Positions 10,488 to 22,875 are shown, counted from the first letter of the stretch. The stretch: 64,000 bases of DNA from Thysanoteuthis rhombus (GCA_963457665.1 OY735212.1:804397-868396); one strand, 5' to 3'. Numbers and translations: made by a program. Notes: generated by a model from the letters alone, not told the origin.

Positions 10488-11408
10488 CAGCAACCCTCTA
10501 CTCACGAACGCGATAAGTCCTTGAGGTTTGTTTCTAAGTCTAAATGTTTGTAAGTCGAAGATTAGTTTTGTAAATACTGAATATTGTATATTGCATTGTA
10601 AAAAAAAGGTTAGTACTGTAGAGCTATATCTCAAGAATACTCGAGAACATATTTTACAAGCTTAGAATAGTATTGAAATCACGCCAACCTGACTGGTAGT
10701 CATGTCCCTTACCAAATGAACAAAACTAACTAGTCTTACATATCCATTAGAATTTATGCTACAGAAATACCCAAGGGCTTATAAATAAATATATTCATGC
10801 AAAAAAAAAAATATTTTCATATCTTTTTGAATTTATGTATACGATATAAAAGTTAGGATAATCATCTTCAATCGGAATAGAAATTGCACTGGAGTTTTAA
10901 CCAACAGAATCCAGGCTTGTGATTGATAGAAGTTTTTGGATTTCTTCCATAACTGAGCTTCGTACTGATTATCATGGGATTTATCTGCTCTTATTTGATG
11001 TATTATGCTTTCCTGTCTTCTTCAAAATTGTAGCAACAGTAGAACGATACATCTGCTATGTCATTTTCACACCTTTTTCACTTCTCTTTATGATGTCCAC
11101 CGTAGTTTTCAATGTTATTGCTATCATCAATACTGGTCTTACTCTTACAATCTCAAGACGTGTTTGGGGGGATGAAGTACAGTATGTATTTGTGAAGACC
11201 TACGATAACCATGAATAACATCATGACGCCACGGAGTGTCTCCACATACAGTGTGCTTACTGTGTGACGCTGAGCAGCTACAGAGATATCTCCTATTGCA
11301 CGGCAGTCGGGCTTCCGAATTGTTGCAGTGTCTTAGATTAGAATCAACAGATTTGTTCGTATCGTTGGTAGTTCGTAACTTGAAGGTTCGTAAGTAGAGG
11401 AGCGCCTG
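10488..11408 (-). mobile_element. Tigger/pogo-like transposon remnant with both TIRs
   Basis: The ends are imperfect inverted repeats. The left end starts CAGCAACCCTCTACTCACGA and the right end, read inward, starts CAGGCGCTCCTCTACTTACG. Both are flanked by TA (10486-10487 and 11409-11410), the target duplication of Tc1/mariner/pogo elements. On the minus strand at about 10920-11130 the translation shows KTTVDIIKRSEKGVKM, then STVATILKKTGKH, then VMEEIQKLL. These follow the N-terminal helix-turn-helix (CENP-B/Tigger type) of pogo-superfamily transposases, interrupted by stops. The DDE catalytic part is missing at 921 bp total, so this is a non-autonomous, internally deleted or eroded copy. Confidence 0.78.
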
Positions 11409-11414
11409 TATAAT

Positions 11415-12010
11415 TGACGCTTGGCTTTTGGATGCCGTAAATGCCTTTGAAAATAATATTTACTGTGTACCGTCTTCACGTCAGGATTTTTTTTGGACTA
11501 TGAAATGAATGATCACTATTTTTACCTTCGTGTACTTAAGCCGAAACATTATGTTTAGAAGATGAACCGAAAACACTTATAGATACCTGTGTCGTAAAAA
11601 ATGACGACAGTTCTAATTCTTTCAGTTTTTAAAAAAAATCATGCCTGTCTACGCTGTTAGCTGCTTTGATGTATTGTCCCTTTTCCCATTATATGTAACC
11701 TTACTGGCATACTTGATGCTTAAAATTCCAACACCGTATCATCACTGTACCTTTGATCTATTTGTGAGTCTTCAGGCTGCTAAGGCTTATGTCAGAGTTC
11801 TAATTGTGGTAGGTCCTCTTAATTCTATACATCATATTCCTTCAGCTCGATAGAAACAAAACAAAAAAAATAATCTTGAAAATATGAAGGTCCCCGATAG
11901 AAAATCATTCAAAGAGAGAGAGAGGGGGGAGAACGGGGGCAATTAGTTGTTCATCAGGACCATTAATTGCAAGATCTTTTTTCTTTTATTTCAACCATAC
12001 TATCCTTGAG
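11415..12010. other. Unique sequence, nothing recognised
   Basis: No transposon termini or RNA-like motifs stand out. The frame at 11641-11853 (+, 70 codons) resembles no known protein. Confidence 0.45.
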
Positions 12011-12014
12011 AACG

Positions 12015-12016
<2 letters not shown>

Positions 12017-12076
<60 letters not shown>
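12017..12076. repeat. (TA)n array
   Basis: About 29 uninterrupted AT/TA units. Confidence 0.97.
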
Positions 12077-12079
<3 letters not shown>

Positions 12080-12080
<1 letters not shown>

Positions 12081-13060
12081 TGGGTATCCAAGAACCCGTA
12101 TACCTTTTTTCAGTCTCATAGGTTCAGCTGTTCAAAGTTTATATGTTAACATATGGTTATTTAATTAGGGAACGTGAAGAAAGCATCCGATCGACCGTAA
12201 CCATTTTTCAACCAAACTTGAGCAAAATCAGTCAAGATTTTAGAAATTACCCTAATTGCAAACGAAAGCAACATTTTTGCTCATGAAGTAAACGAACCAT
12301 CGGATCGGTTATAGCTCCCCCCCCATCCCAGGTAAAATCTCTCCATAAGCCTACATACAAAATTTCATTTACATATTCTAATGAATAACGAAGTTATCCA
12401 ATTGAGAAAATGACAACGATGGTAACGACAACAGACAACCAATGATAATGAGTCTTTTTGTCTGCTGGGGATAAAAAACGCATATGTAGTTATTTTAGCA
12501 AGATAATCCTACATGCTGCATAGATTCTGTATTTTCAGACAATCCATATGTCTGCTTTGTTGCATAAAATCCAGTCACACAACGCACAAATATAACCACT
12601 TCATCCACAGATATCTCTCACCAAAATATTGACGATTTTCCGTTTGTAAGACACATGTCGTCACTTACTGGCTACCAAATAAATAATGAATATGAGATGT
12701 TGTGAGCAGAACGAAGCTTCGATAGGCATGCCAAACTGGAAGTGGGTTCTACGAACAATAACCAGTGTGTACCCATCAGATATTCCCAATGAAGGCATGA
12801 GTGGAGAACGATGATACATACATAGTATGAAAATTCATTTCTGATGAATAAGACAGTGTTTTCCTTCTTCTCAATCAAGAGAGAACTGTGAGGCTACCAA
12901 GTCCATAGTTGAAACCAAAATTCTAAAGCATTTTAACCCTAGCTCATTTCACTTTGAGCTTGCCGAGCAATTCACTTTCTTTCAATATCTAACTCTTCTC
13001 ATGCACCTAGAGTAAGAGGCACGACGAAAAAATTGCACAGTTATTTCTCTTTTTTATTTC
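12080..13060. other. Unique sequence, nothing recognised
   Basis: AT-rich with a C8 run near 12318. No coding frame or repeat family is recognised. Confidence 0.45.
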
Positions 13061-13067
13061 CTTCATA

Positions 13068-13410
13068 GTAGCTGATACATTAGAAAACGTCAACCAAAAC
13101 TGTCACCAATAGGTTTCTTCAGTTTCGGCTCGCTGGTTGGTTGGTTGGCTGGCTATAAATGAAAAAAATAAAGATTTTTAGAAAAGATTTTTGAACCCCA
13201 CCTTAATTTATGCTATATTAATCATTTATTTGAGTTACACTTGTTTTTTGGAGATTCGGGCTTTTTGTGGTGATCACAACACAACAAAAGGTGAGAGAAG
13301 ATCGTCCCTTTCTCTATTTTTCAACTGATCACCTCCACTTGGCATGCAGCTAAAAGACATTGTTCACCTGATAGTTTCTATTCAGTAAATAACCAGACCT
13401 ATATACTTCT
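13068..13410 (+). repeat. Repeat family B (MITE-like), copy 1
   Basis: Starts TTAGAAAACGTCAACCAAAA, carries the conserved AGGTTTCTTCAGTTT block and GGTTGG/GGCTGG repeats, and ends TGATAGTTTCTATTCAG then TAACCAGACC. TAGAAAACGTCA (13081-13092) and TGATAGTTTCTA (13369-13380) are near inverted repeats, as in the better preserved copy at 47.6 kb. It is non-coding and belongs to a family of at least six copies here. Confidence 0.65.
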
Positions 13411-13419
13411 TCGTCTTCT

Positions 13420-13953
13420 TCTTCGTCTTCTTCTTTTTTTTCCTTTGACGTATGATGGTACAGTAGCTGTCTACAATGTCAGACTATGAGATGGTTCATA
13501 GTAAGGCCCTTATCTCCATGTTAGCGGGTCATCTCCTTTCTATGCACCCTGGTATGATCTTACGCATTCTATTTCAGAATCGGGATCTTCCGTCTTCTCT
13601 GCCGTTCCAGACTACTATCCTTGATTGGATGAACCATTTTCGGACTTAACAAATCACCAGGTCATAAGATGTCAGGATGATTAGATGATTCTTGAATATC
13701 AAATTTGAGTCAAATGACGTCTTGTCTTTTCAGGTGCCAGTCTAAATTTCATTGAAATTCGTAAATGTTTAGCGTCTATTTTTTCATTAAGTTAGAAGAT
13801 GAGTTTTTATAGAATTTTTTTAGTTTGCATTTTATTCAACTGAATAGCTTCAGGGAAATTGACTTGGGCATTTTATTTTCTTGATATCTAATTGTTACAA
13901 AATACATTTGTATTTTTTTAAATCAACCTGGGATTCGGAGAAATGTTTAGATA

Positions 13954-13955
<2 letters not shown>
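13420..13955. other. Unique sequence, nothing firm
   Basis: Starts with a TCT/TCTTCT run (13411-13440) followed by about 500 bp in which I see no supported feature. Confidence 0.4.

Positions 13956-13956
<1 letters not shown>

Positions 13957-14039
<83 letters not shown>
13957..14039. repeat. Compound (TA)n(GA)n microsatellite
   Basis: About 25 TA units run straight into about 16 GA units. Confidence 0.97.
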
Positions 14040-14040
<1 letters not shown>

Positions 14041-14142
14041 TTAAGAGTTTTTGAACAAAACAGAAATTCTTGTATAGGTTGGTTTTGAGAGTTAAAAACA
14101 GAGACTTTACGTAAAAAAACCGATTTTATTGATACCAGCACA

Positions 14143-14143
<1 letters not shown>

Positions 14144-14210
<67 letters not shown>

Positions 14211-14225
14211 TTATATATATATATT
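14144..14225. repeat. (TA)n array, interrupted
   Basis: About 26 TA units, then shorter TA runs separated by TACA and TTTA interruptions. Confidence 0.95.
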
Positions 14226-14590
14226 CAGCCATGTTTTGTGGCTTTGAATGCTAGATTTTTGCCTGACATTTTGAAAAATAGAATCGGACTGTTCTACGAA
14301 TCAAACCAAGTAATTTTCATATTGTGCTAAAAGTTTGTTCAGAATCGATCAAGGATTGAAGAAGAAAAGTTTCTAAATAGTTAAATAGCCTTAAACTAGA
14401 GCGATGCACATTTGGAAAAAAAAAACAGTCAAAAGAACGAAACAAAGTTTGTGTTGGTTCAAATGTGTTGGTTCAAATACTTACGAACTTGTACATGCAT
14501 ATGGAAATTACAGCGTGTATGTGTTAGATACAAGATAGTTAATTTTGTTTCATATGCATGAGTAATACTAATATAAAATATTTTATCAAC
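14226..14590. other. Unique sequence between TA arrays
   Basis: Nothing is recognised except a 14-bp tandem duplication (GTGTTGGTTCAAAT twice) near 14451-14479. Confidence 0.4.
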
Positions 14591-14597
14591 AATATAT

Positions 14598-14665
<68 letters not shown>
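14591..14665. repeat. (TA)n array
   Basis: About 35 TA units after a short ATATACACA lead-in. Confidence 0.95.
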
Positions 14666-14669
<4 letters not shown>

Positions 14670-14771
14670 GTGTGCGTAAATGTGTGTGCATGTAGGAGCA
14701 TAAATAAGACTCAAACGTATTTAAAATTTAAAAAAGTGATAAAAACAAATTAGAAACGTTTGTTGACTCTA

Positions 14772-14878
<107 letters not shown>

Positions 14879-15149
14879 TTGTATATAGTTTCAATGCAGA
14901 TTTATATGTCTGTAGACACACCCATATTTTCTGGTGACGATTACATTTTTCAACCACCCAATGAAATTCAGGTCATATGGCTTTGTATGCAAAGTACACG
15001 TGTTTCGTTTTGGGAGACGAATAATTCCAGGTTCTTTTTTTTTCTAATAAGAACAATAATACATGTTTTTAGTACACAATGCTGATTAAATGACCTTTAC
15101 ACTTTTAGCCAGACATGTTATATAGTAAATTCAGTTTGATCAGGCTTCA

Positions 15150-15190
15150 TATCTATCTATCTATCTATCTATCTATTTATCCATCTATTT
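15150..15190. repeat. (CTAT)n tetranucleotide repeat
   Basis: Seven or so ATCT/CTAT units ending in degenerate TTTATCCATC. It lies just upstream of a family B copy. Confidence 0.9.
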
Positions 15191-15192
15191 GA

Positions 15193-15470
15193 TACTGACA
15201 GTCAAAACTGTTAGCATCAACATATGTTCCTTCAGTTGTCAACTTGGTTTTGCTTGCTGGCTATGTATGTATGTATCACGCGTTGAAACTCCACCAATGG
15301 AGCTGAAAGGCTAATAATTTAAACGTTTACTGCCAAATATGTCTAGAAGAGCTTTTTTGTTTTTTTGAACCCACATTCAATAGTGTTTCCGTTCAATGAA
15401 CGTTTATGCTAAATTGGTCCCTTAGTTTGTTTCAAAATGACTGTTGATTTATTTGGCTGTTAAAACATCA
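15193..15470 (+). repeat. Repeat family B (MITE-like), copy 2
   Basis: Contains GACAGTCAAAACTGTTAGCA then a TTCCTTCAGTT block, a GCTGGCTATGTATGTATCAC block and CACCAATGGAGCTGAAAGGC, in the order seen in the copies at 16.7, 20.5 and 23.4 kb. The terminal TGACAGTTTCTA end is not preserved. Confidence 0.6.
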
Positions 15471-15477
15471 CCTAAAC

Positions 15478-15800
15478 CAGGGCTCTTCAACTGTTTTTCA
15501 TTTTGACTCTGAAGGGACAAATTTTTTTGGAGCTTTTATAAGCTACAATAGGTTTGGGGTCTTCATCAGGAAAAATCACTAAAACGTAGCAAAAAAGAAA
15601 TTAAAAAAACAAACAAACAAAAAAAGTGAATATTATGATACCATTTTACAATAAGCCCTAGAAGGAATACATTCTTGAATTGAGATTGAAAACATTTTTC
15701 GTTGCATAATTATTCTCAAAAACACTTCCTATATTTCTGCGATCTCAAGTAATCTTTACGCAACCTCAATGGGTGCCGGTTCCTACTTTTAGAAACCCTG
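15478..15800 (+). mobile_element. hAT-like MITE
   Basis: The left end CAGGGCTCTTCAACTG and the right end read inward, CAGGGTTTCTAAAAG, are inverted repeats of the form CAGGG-xTTC-AA typical of short hAT MITEs. The interior (323 bp) is non-coding. An exact 8-bp target duplication is not visible, so age or a wrong boundary is possible. Confidence 0.5.
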
Positions 15801-16079
15801 TTCTTCGTAGTATATGGCCCAAATTAATACCTCTGGGGCTGCCAAATTTCGTGTTTGAGACGTGATCAAATATTTATTAGTCGTAAAATCCGAATAGAAA
15901 AGCGACCCATCTGGCTCTTATCGATTGATAAGTTCGTTTCCTTTTCAAAAGAAGTCGCCCTCTTTTGTTGAACACTATCTGGACCCTTCTATTTCTGCAT
16001 AGAATTCATCTCGGCCCTTTGGTTATGATCTAAGTGTAATATCTATTCATCCAGGTCTCATGGCAAAGAAGTTCGAAAA

Positions 16080-16165
16080 AGCACTGCCCAGGATTCGACC
16101 CTGGATTCTAGTTCAGCTTTCAGAGATTTCGTCCTGTGACTAAGTCAAGCTTGCCCAAATGATAA
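16080..16165 (-). ncRNA. tRNA-like SINE head, decayed
   Basis: The minus strand contains GGGTCGAATCCTGGGC, a good pol III B-box with flanking complementary bases, preceded by a degraded A-box region. No full cloverleaf can be drawn. It is best read as a tRNA-derived SINE fragment or tRNA pseudogene. Confidence 0.4.
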
Positions 16166-16684
16166 CAATTGCGGTGATTTTAAGCACTGCAAGGACGTAC
16201 ACGTGCAGGGCCCCATCTGAGACTCTACGTTGTGTCATATTTGCCGTTGTTGGGGAGGGGTGCAAATAAATAAACTTGGTATTGAATCATGGAAGCTGTT
16301 TAAATGAAGTTTCCTGTTTCTAACATCCCCCTTCGGGAATTTCAGGGGCTGCAAATATAAAATAGAATGTTGAACTTCTGACATTCATTTATTTACTAAT
16401 TAATTTCCGTGAAAAAAAATCCCACATATGTAAGTTTCTCTCCCCCAGAAGAGTATTCTTATAAGAGCCTTTGCTGAGTCAAAATGGCGGAAAAAGCGAA
16501 GAAGTATCATTATCATTTATGCAGGAAAATATTTTGAGCGTTCTCAGACCACCAAAAGCTGAAAAGTGGCGTAAAGTGAACTTTCCTATCTTGAAAGTAC
16601 AATTTCCCAAATCCTTACCTTTTACCTGGTCTTGAACCACAACCACTAGTGCCAAAAGGAATTACATGACTAATTGGTCAAACA

Positions 16685-16900
16685 TTGGTTAGAAACCATC
16701 AACCAAATCAGTAACCAAAACTGTCGTGCTAAGTTTCTCCAGTTTTTAAGTTGGTCTGGCTGGCTGGAAGATTGACTGGTTGGCTGGTTATGTATGTATC
16801 ACGTGTACAGGTTGTACCAATAGAACTAAGGGCTTGACATTTTAAACAAATACTCCTCATTAAACGAAGAAAAAAAAACGTCCTGGAGAATGGACTCAAT
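16685..16900 (+). repeat. Repeat family B (MITE-like), copy 3
   Basis: Starts TTAGAAACCATCAACCAA, then GTTTCTCCAGTTTT, GGCTGGCTGG, TATGTATGTATCACGTGTAC and GTACCAATAGAACTAAGG. It is 3'-truncated relative to copies at 13.1 and 20.5 kb. Confidence 0.65.
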
Positions 16901-16984
16901 GAGCCGAGTTCAAACTCTGACTGAGAAAATTTATGTTGACTTTCTATAAACATACATACTCATACCCTCATGAGTTAGGTGAAG

Positions 16985-17120
16985 TGAGTGTCGCCACGCT
17001 GGGTGCTCATTTTCTCTAAGTCTAATTGGCATATTGCAAACTGGCTGAGAAGTAATGTAGTATGTGGAGCCCGATCAGGAACAGTTCGAGCCTTAACCAG
17101 CGTAAGGGCATTACTTATTC
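16985..17120 (+). repeat. tRNA-Leu/Ser-like SINE, 3' half
   Basis: Matches the second half of the full SINE at 45.6 kb: GTCGCCACGCTGGGTGCTCA, then the CTGAGAAGTAATGTAGTATG block, then GAGCCTTAACCAGCGTAAGG. The tRNA-like head is missing, so it is a 5'-truncated copy. Confidence 0.55.
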
Positions 17121-17555
17121 AATTATCCTTTATGTTCTGTTCTGATTGTTTTAATCGCTGCTGGCTTTTTGCATCATTGCAAAATGCAAAAAGCAATAAG
17201 TCAGGGTTCGAACTCCAACAAAATCGACTTCACCCGATTCGTGTCATACGTTGCTAAGCAGCAACTTCTAAAATGAACTGTGGTATTTTTCTCCGACGTC
17301 CCTGACAATGGACTCTTCCACTAAGGGGTAACATTTTTGCAGATGAAAATATCCCTTACCCACGATATTAAACAATGAGCTATTCCACTTTAAGAGGTCA
17401 CTTTTCGATTGAATCTTTGATCTGATTGATTTGATGTAATCGTTTCTTCGCACTATTAACAGCTTTGAAGCAGTGAATTGAGTTCAAAGACAATGAGTAG
17501 AAACTTCTAAAACTCCATAGAAACATTGGTACATATTTTAACGAAATGCATCACA
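17121..17555. other. Unique sequence, nothing recognised
   Basis: A GCTTTTTGCATCATTGCAAA-type small palindrome near 17165-17190 is the only structure noted. Confidence 0.35.
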
Positions 17556-17556
17556 A

Positions 17557-17557
<1 letters not shown>

Positions 17558-17632
<75 letters not shown>
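17558..17632. repeat. Compound (CA)n(TA)n microsatellite
   Basis: About 15 CA units then about 21 TA units. Confidence 0.97.
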
Positions 17633-17635
<3 letters not shown>

Positions 17636-17923
17636 GTGAGTATTAAAGTGAAAGAGTTTGTTTCTACTTGTGATATTTTGAGAGAAGTTAGGCAGATCAT
17701 GCTCCCCTTACAGTACATGTGTTTTTTAATGTATGTGATTTTCTTTTAAGAAGACTTTTTCTTCTAGATGATATCGTAACGTTGAAATGGTATTGTTATG
17801 ATGAATCATTTTTGCTATAGACTGGAGCAGTGAATGAGTGAAATAACCCCCCAGTCTGTGCGATCAAGTTTTAAAGAAAAGTTCGACGTGAGCACAAATA
17901 ACCCCATCTTTTAAACCAAGAAT

Positions 17924-18064
<141 letters not shown>

Positions 18065-19130
18065 TCTAAACTACATTTGATTTTCACGGGAACCAACTAA
18101 TCGTAAATATCCCAATCTGGACGATGAGTGCAGAACTGATTCAACCGAACACAAATGTAATGTTTCACTGGTTATTTGCGGAATTTCGTTTGGATTTGTG
18201 TCCCAAACTATTGCTTTGCACCGAATGCCCTCGATTCAATTTTCCTCGTCATTCTGAAGTTCACACAAGATCCTTATGATGCTGCAAAGTATCCATCCGT
18301 TTCCCCTCTGTCGTCATGATCCGTCATGGCAGGGGAAGGCCAAATACCCAATGTGCCCTTACTCGTGAGGTCTATGTTCCTTTGACGGACCTTTTCGACA
18401 AAGAAAATGAACGGTAGTGGGAGGGGGTGGAAAAATGTAACATGACTGTCGTCCTCCACGAGACTTCGCGTATCATTGAAAGAAAAAAAAATGATAAACT
18501 AAAATAGAAATGAAATACAGGTGTAATCCTTGAATAACACAGTTGATTCGTTCCCAAACTGCCTGCACAGTTCAAAACCATACCGTTCATTCGATGTGGT
18601 TTTGTTTTCAGCTCATACCTAGTTACATGACTGTATTGTATCAGAACCTGTACTAATCAAAATACCATTCAAGGTATTCCGGTAATTCTCTTTCTGAAGT
18701 TATTTCTATTCAACTTTTGTGACTACGTCGTTATTTGGGGAAATCACTGCCACGCTATTTTGATATTAACAGCATCGGAAAAAAGATCCTGATTATTAAG
18801 AAACTTACTTGTTAATTAAGTTATTACCTACCAATATTTATGTAGCAACGACAACGTACGTGCGTAAGTAGGGCTGAGGAATGTTGGGTGTCACCAAACA
18901 AATGGTTGAGTCGTTTTTTTTTTTTTTCTTTTTTCTTGCTCTCTTTTGCTGCTTGACACATCATGCTTCCACGCCCGGGGTGCCAAATAGATGAAGAAGT
19001 TTCTAGCCAAAAACACGCACAAAATGGCCAAATACCGAAATTGTTTTTAAAACATCGCAATACTGCAGTACACATGAAAAAATAATTTCATTAAAATACT
19101 GCAGCAACGAATTTGATAAAATCAATCATA
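18065..19130. other. Unique sequence, nothing firm
   Basis: A T13 run near 18916 and an A-rich run near 18480 are present. No coding frame or repeat family is recognised, and overlapping short frames (18274-18590, 18824-19075) show no domains. Confidence 0.4.
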
Positions 19131-19138
19131 TTTCAAAG

Positions 19139-19230
19139 CAGGGATTCCCGAAGTTTTTAGACGATCAACCCTCCATGGAGAATTGCACTGCGAAAATGTA
19201 ATACGTCATTTAAAAAAAAAAACTTTTGGG
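19139..19230 (+). mobile_element. hAT-like element end
   Basis: CAGGGATTCCCGAAGTTTTT is close to the CAGGGGTTCCCAAACTTTTT terminal motif common in hAT MITEs. The opposite end is not identified. Confidence 0.4.
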
Positions 19231-19254
19231 GTTTCATTATCAATACACTTTGTA

Positions 19255-19338
19255 TTAAACCCACCAGTTATATCGGCTATTCTGTTATAACGGCACTCTT
19301 CAATCCGAAGGATACCATAATAACGGGAGCATACTGTA
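19255..19338. mobile_element. Tigger/pogo-like MITE end
   Basis: Read on the minus strand from 19336 it begins CAGTATGCTCCCGTTATTAT next to a TA dinucleotide (19337-19338). This matches the CTCCCGTTATTACGG terminal motif of the MITE at 34218. The other end is eroded or absent. Confidence 0.4.
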
Positions 19339-19339
19339 C

Positions 19340-20095
19340 GGAGAAACGATTGAATTTTCACAGCAGAAATTAACATATTGTGAGTGTCAAGTCAAACATT
19401 TTAAGATAGCATAACCAGTGGAGGAAATAATCAAAGTTTGCATTGCTTTTCACCTTTATATTAATTTATTAGTTGCTCTTTATTGCATGCATCATAATGA
19501 TTCGTAATACTTCATTCAATGCAGTTCAGGAAATGTTTATTTCTTAGAAAATTCGATAACTGAAATCTACTTTTATAATGAATAGTATGAATGTCTTGGT
19601 CCGTAACCTACGACTATTCCACAAGAAAAAAATGATTTTGATGCTTGAAATAGCTCCTACCAACCACTTTAAACAATGGACTCTTCAACTGAAACATATT
19701 TCTATTGGAATTTAAGTGGTAGTTCAAGACAGTAGTCACTTTTTGAAAGTTGGCTTTACGAAACTTTTTCAATTTTTCGAAAAAATGTAAAACAGTTTCT
19801 TGTTATTCCCACTACCATGACCTCCGACATACCCTTTTACGATTTTGGGGGTTTGGGAACGTTAAAAAATCTTCCTGATATAGATGAGTGGCAATTAATT
19901 TTTCTGTTTTACTCCATTTCGGCCTATGAAAATCTTTTATAGGAAGGCTCTACTTTCAGATACGGGGAACCTGTATACACCTACACATTTTCTCAGGGAT
20001 TCTCTCATAATATGAAAATATGTGCATATCTGTGTGTTTGAGAGTGCAAATTAAATGCCACTCAAAATTTATACCCACATGAAATTCATGGTATT
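19340..20095. other. AT-rich unique sequence
   Basis: No supported gene or repeat. Confidence 0.4.
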
Positions 20096-20097
20096 TC

Positions 20098-20395
20098 ACA
20101 GCACAGAATATTGGAGAACAAACAGGGATTAGAGATTTCATAGAAACCATTAAAAAAAATAATATGACTATGGGCTGGTCATACTGCAAGAATGTTTGAC
20201 AACCTGAAATCATATGCGAAACAGTGGCTGACAAAAAATAAGATGGGGTTACGAACTGGAAAAGTTCAGAAAGTATTGGCCCCCTCGCCGCTCATGATTG
20301 ATCGTTCTGGCAAAATAGTTCTTCGGAAGGTCTATGTCCAACGACGGACGTTAAAATGCTGCCGCTGGTTGTGCTGCTGCTGCTGATTATTTTCA
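20098..20395 (+). mobile_element. RTE-like retrotransposon 3' end
   Basis: A collinear but frame-broken match to the 3' portion of the family: AGCACAGAATATTGGAGAAC (the tAQYIREKTG region), then GGCTGGTCATACTGCAAGAA (the WAGHVARM region), then GGTCTATGTCCAACGACGGA and CGTTAAAATG. The tail is GCTGCTGCTGCTGATTATT, so this copy ends in GCT rather than GAT triplets. The insert is severely 5'-truncated. Confidence 0.8.
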
Positions 20396-20540
20396 GGAGA
20401 CATTTGATTTCACTGGTAATGGACAGAGAATATTACCATAATTGCTTTGAATAATGTAAGACGTCTTCAAAAAACAAAAAAAACAAAAAAACAGCAACAT
20501 GATATGGAGCATTTTAACTGATTATAATTTTAGAAACTTT

Positions 20541-20920
20541 AAATGAAACCGTCATATTGTCAACATAGTGAACATGGGTGTCTCCAATTTTCAAGTGGCT
20601 CTACCTGGATGGCTAAGTAATTGTTTATTACGTGTACAAGCCGTGCCAATGAAGCTAGAGATTTTCACATTCAATCCCTATCCTATGTAGAAAAAAAAGG
20701 TTATTAGCAACGGTTCAAATTTGTGATACATTTTTATGCTAAATCAATACCTCAGTTTGTGCCTGGCAGTGTTTACGCTTGTTTTCTGAAAACTCAGACT
20801 TTCTTTTAATGACAAATTTTAATTGGCCTCCCTAAACATGATATCACGTCAAATCTGTTGGTCACATGACAGTTTCTGTTGAATGACTAACCAGACCTTT
20901 TTTACCATATTCCAAAATAG
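20541..20920 (+). repeat. Repeat family B (MITE-like), copy 4
   Basis: GAAACCGTCATATTGTCAAC start, TCTCCAATTTTCAAGTGGCT, TTATTACGTGTACAAGCCGT, CCAATGAAGCTAGAG, then GTCACATGACAGTTTCTGTT with GAATGACTAACCAGACC. GAAACCGTCA (20545-20554) and TGACAGTTTC (20867-20876) are inverted. This is the longest copy. Confidence 0.65.
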
Positions 20921-20924
20921 TTTT

Positions 20925-21335
20925 ATAAAAAGCCAAAAGTTGCATAGAGCCAAATCTCGACTGCAGGGAGGCTGATTGACCACTGTGATGCAATATTTTA
21001 CCCAAATACCCTGCACCTTATGACCTGCAGAATAGTTAAACTAGGTCATTGTTAATGGCCTCTCACTACCGACTGAGTAAATCCACAAGAGATGTACCAA
21101 GGCCACACAAGCTGCTCTTGAGATATTGAGAGTCACTGGATACTTTCTAGAGAGACCTTAAGTTATAAAAATAATATGAGATTATATGTTACATTAATAA
21201 ATATCAAAGTCTGTAAAACAAACAATAAAGAACACTGAAAAGAATAACAGAAATTACATTAACAGATATTACGGAATAATTGACTGAAATGACAGAAATA
21301 TTTGGAATTTTTAAAATACATTTTAAAACTTCCTG
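20925..21335. other. Unique sequence, nothing recognised
   Basis: A moderately GC-richer stretch at 20960-21150 has no open frame or motif that I can identify. Confidence 0.4.
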
Positions 21336-21336
21336 G

Positions 21337-21441
<105 letters not shown>

Positions 21442-21444
21442 TCT

Positions 21445-22385
21445 AGAAAGCATACAGCTTCAAACCCTGAACATTAACATATATTAATATATATTGATAT
21501 ATATATTCAAGTAATGCTAAAAATCATTCACAAAAACAATCGATTGTTGAAGCTCCTAATTTTGGGCCGAATGAAATTCTTTGGTATCAACTTATATTGC
21601 ATTAATTCTACTTGTATTAATTAATTTTAAAATCATGAAAATGATGGGATTTTCAAGAATGGATAAAATAAAATAAAACGCAGGTCTAGCTTAGAAGAAA
21701 GCATCCCATGACCTACGCTTTTTAGAATGATCTTTTAGAAAATTGGAAAAAGGACTGATAAGTGGATCACTTACTTTTCTTGCCTTTTGTTGAACATTAA
21801 TCACTAAAAGGGGCTGAATTGAAAAAAAAAACAACAAACAAACCAAAAACGAACGTGGATGGTGCTGGACACAAACTAAGGGATCAATTTAGTATAAAGA
21901 TACGTTGCAAATTGACGCCCACTAAAAAAAAATTCTGGGGGAATTCTCAAAACCTTTTCTCACTGACATAATGATATTGAAAATTTCGGAACAACTTGAA
22001 ACTGAAGGAACCCAAACTGATTACAGTTTTTATTGACAGTTATTAATATATTTTAACATGAATTTATTTATTTAAAGCAAACAAAAAATGGATTTTAAAT
22101 GGAACGTATTTTAATGTCGATTTAATGAGGCAACAGGATTTGGTAAAAATGAATTAAAAATATTTCATCAAAAAGCTTCATTTGGTATTCGACGAATGAA
22201 TATTTTGTTGCATCGGGACCAAAAAAACTGTCCCAGAGTCACGCAACATATTTTGATTATAGTTCAAAACCAATCCAAGTATGATATCTTTCCATGGTTT
22301 TCTTTTCTTGGGGTAAAGTACAATTAATCGGGTAGAGTTTAGAATCAGTCACTTGAGTAAATTTCCAAATAATCCATTAGTAATC
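21445..22385. other. AT-rich unique sequence
   Basis: No supported feature. It contains A-rich runs near 21820. Confidence 0.4.
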
Positions 22386-22387
22386 TC

Positions 22388-22590
22388 ATGTTGCAAGAAT
22401 GTGAGACAACCGCTGGATGTCACGACTCATATTGTGGATCCCCATAGATCATATACGAAACTGAAAAAAAAAAAAAGATGGCGCGACAAACTCGACAAGT
22501 TCAGAAAGTTCTTGTTCCGCGATGCCCATAATGGAGAGGTCTGGTGAATCGTGGGGAAGGTCAATGTTGCTAAACAGATGATGATAATAA
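22388..22590 (+). mobile_element. RTE-like retrotransposon 3' end
   Basis: TGTTGCAAGAATGTGAGACAACC starts the WAGHVARMEDNR region. It is followed by CGACTCATATTGTGGATCCC, GATGGCGCGACAAACTCGAC (RWRDKLDK), AGTTCAGAAAGTTCTTGTTC and a short tail with ATGATGAT. The frame is open for about 60 codons (SKFPNN... to NGEVW) but begins outside the element, so it is not a gene. The copy is strongly truncated. Confidence 0.8.
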
Positions 22591-22809
22591 GTTTGTTGGA
22601 ATAATCCTGGAACATTCATACGTTGGATCTGGGAAGAGACTTGCAAAAGAAACGGTTCGATTCCAATCAAACAAAAATGCTATATTGCTCATCAGCAAAC
22701 AATTTGATTTTCATTTAATCTGCAATACCCACGAAACAACATTTAGATTCACACATGCTCCATTTGTACATGACGAAAGAAGGAGCTATATAAATAGATA
22801 GAGAAAGAT

Positions 22810-22810
<1 letters not shown>

Positions 22811-22875
<65 letters not shown>
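22811..22875. repeat. (GA)n array
   Basis: About 32 GA units, perfect. Confidence 0.97.
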
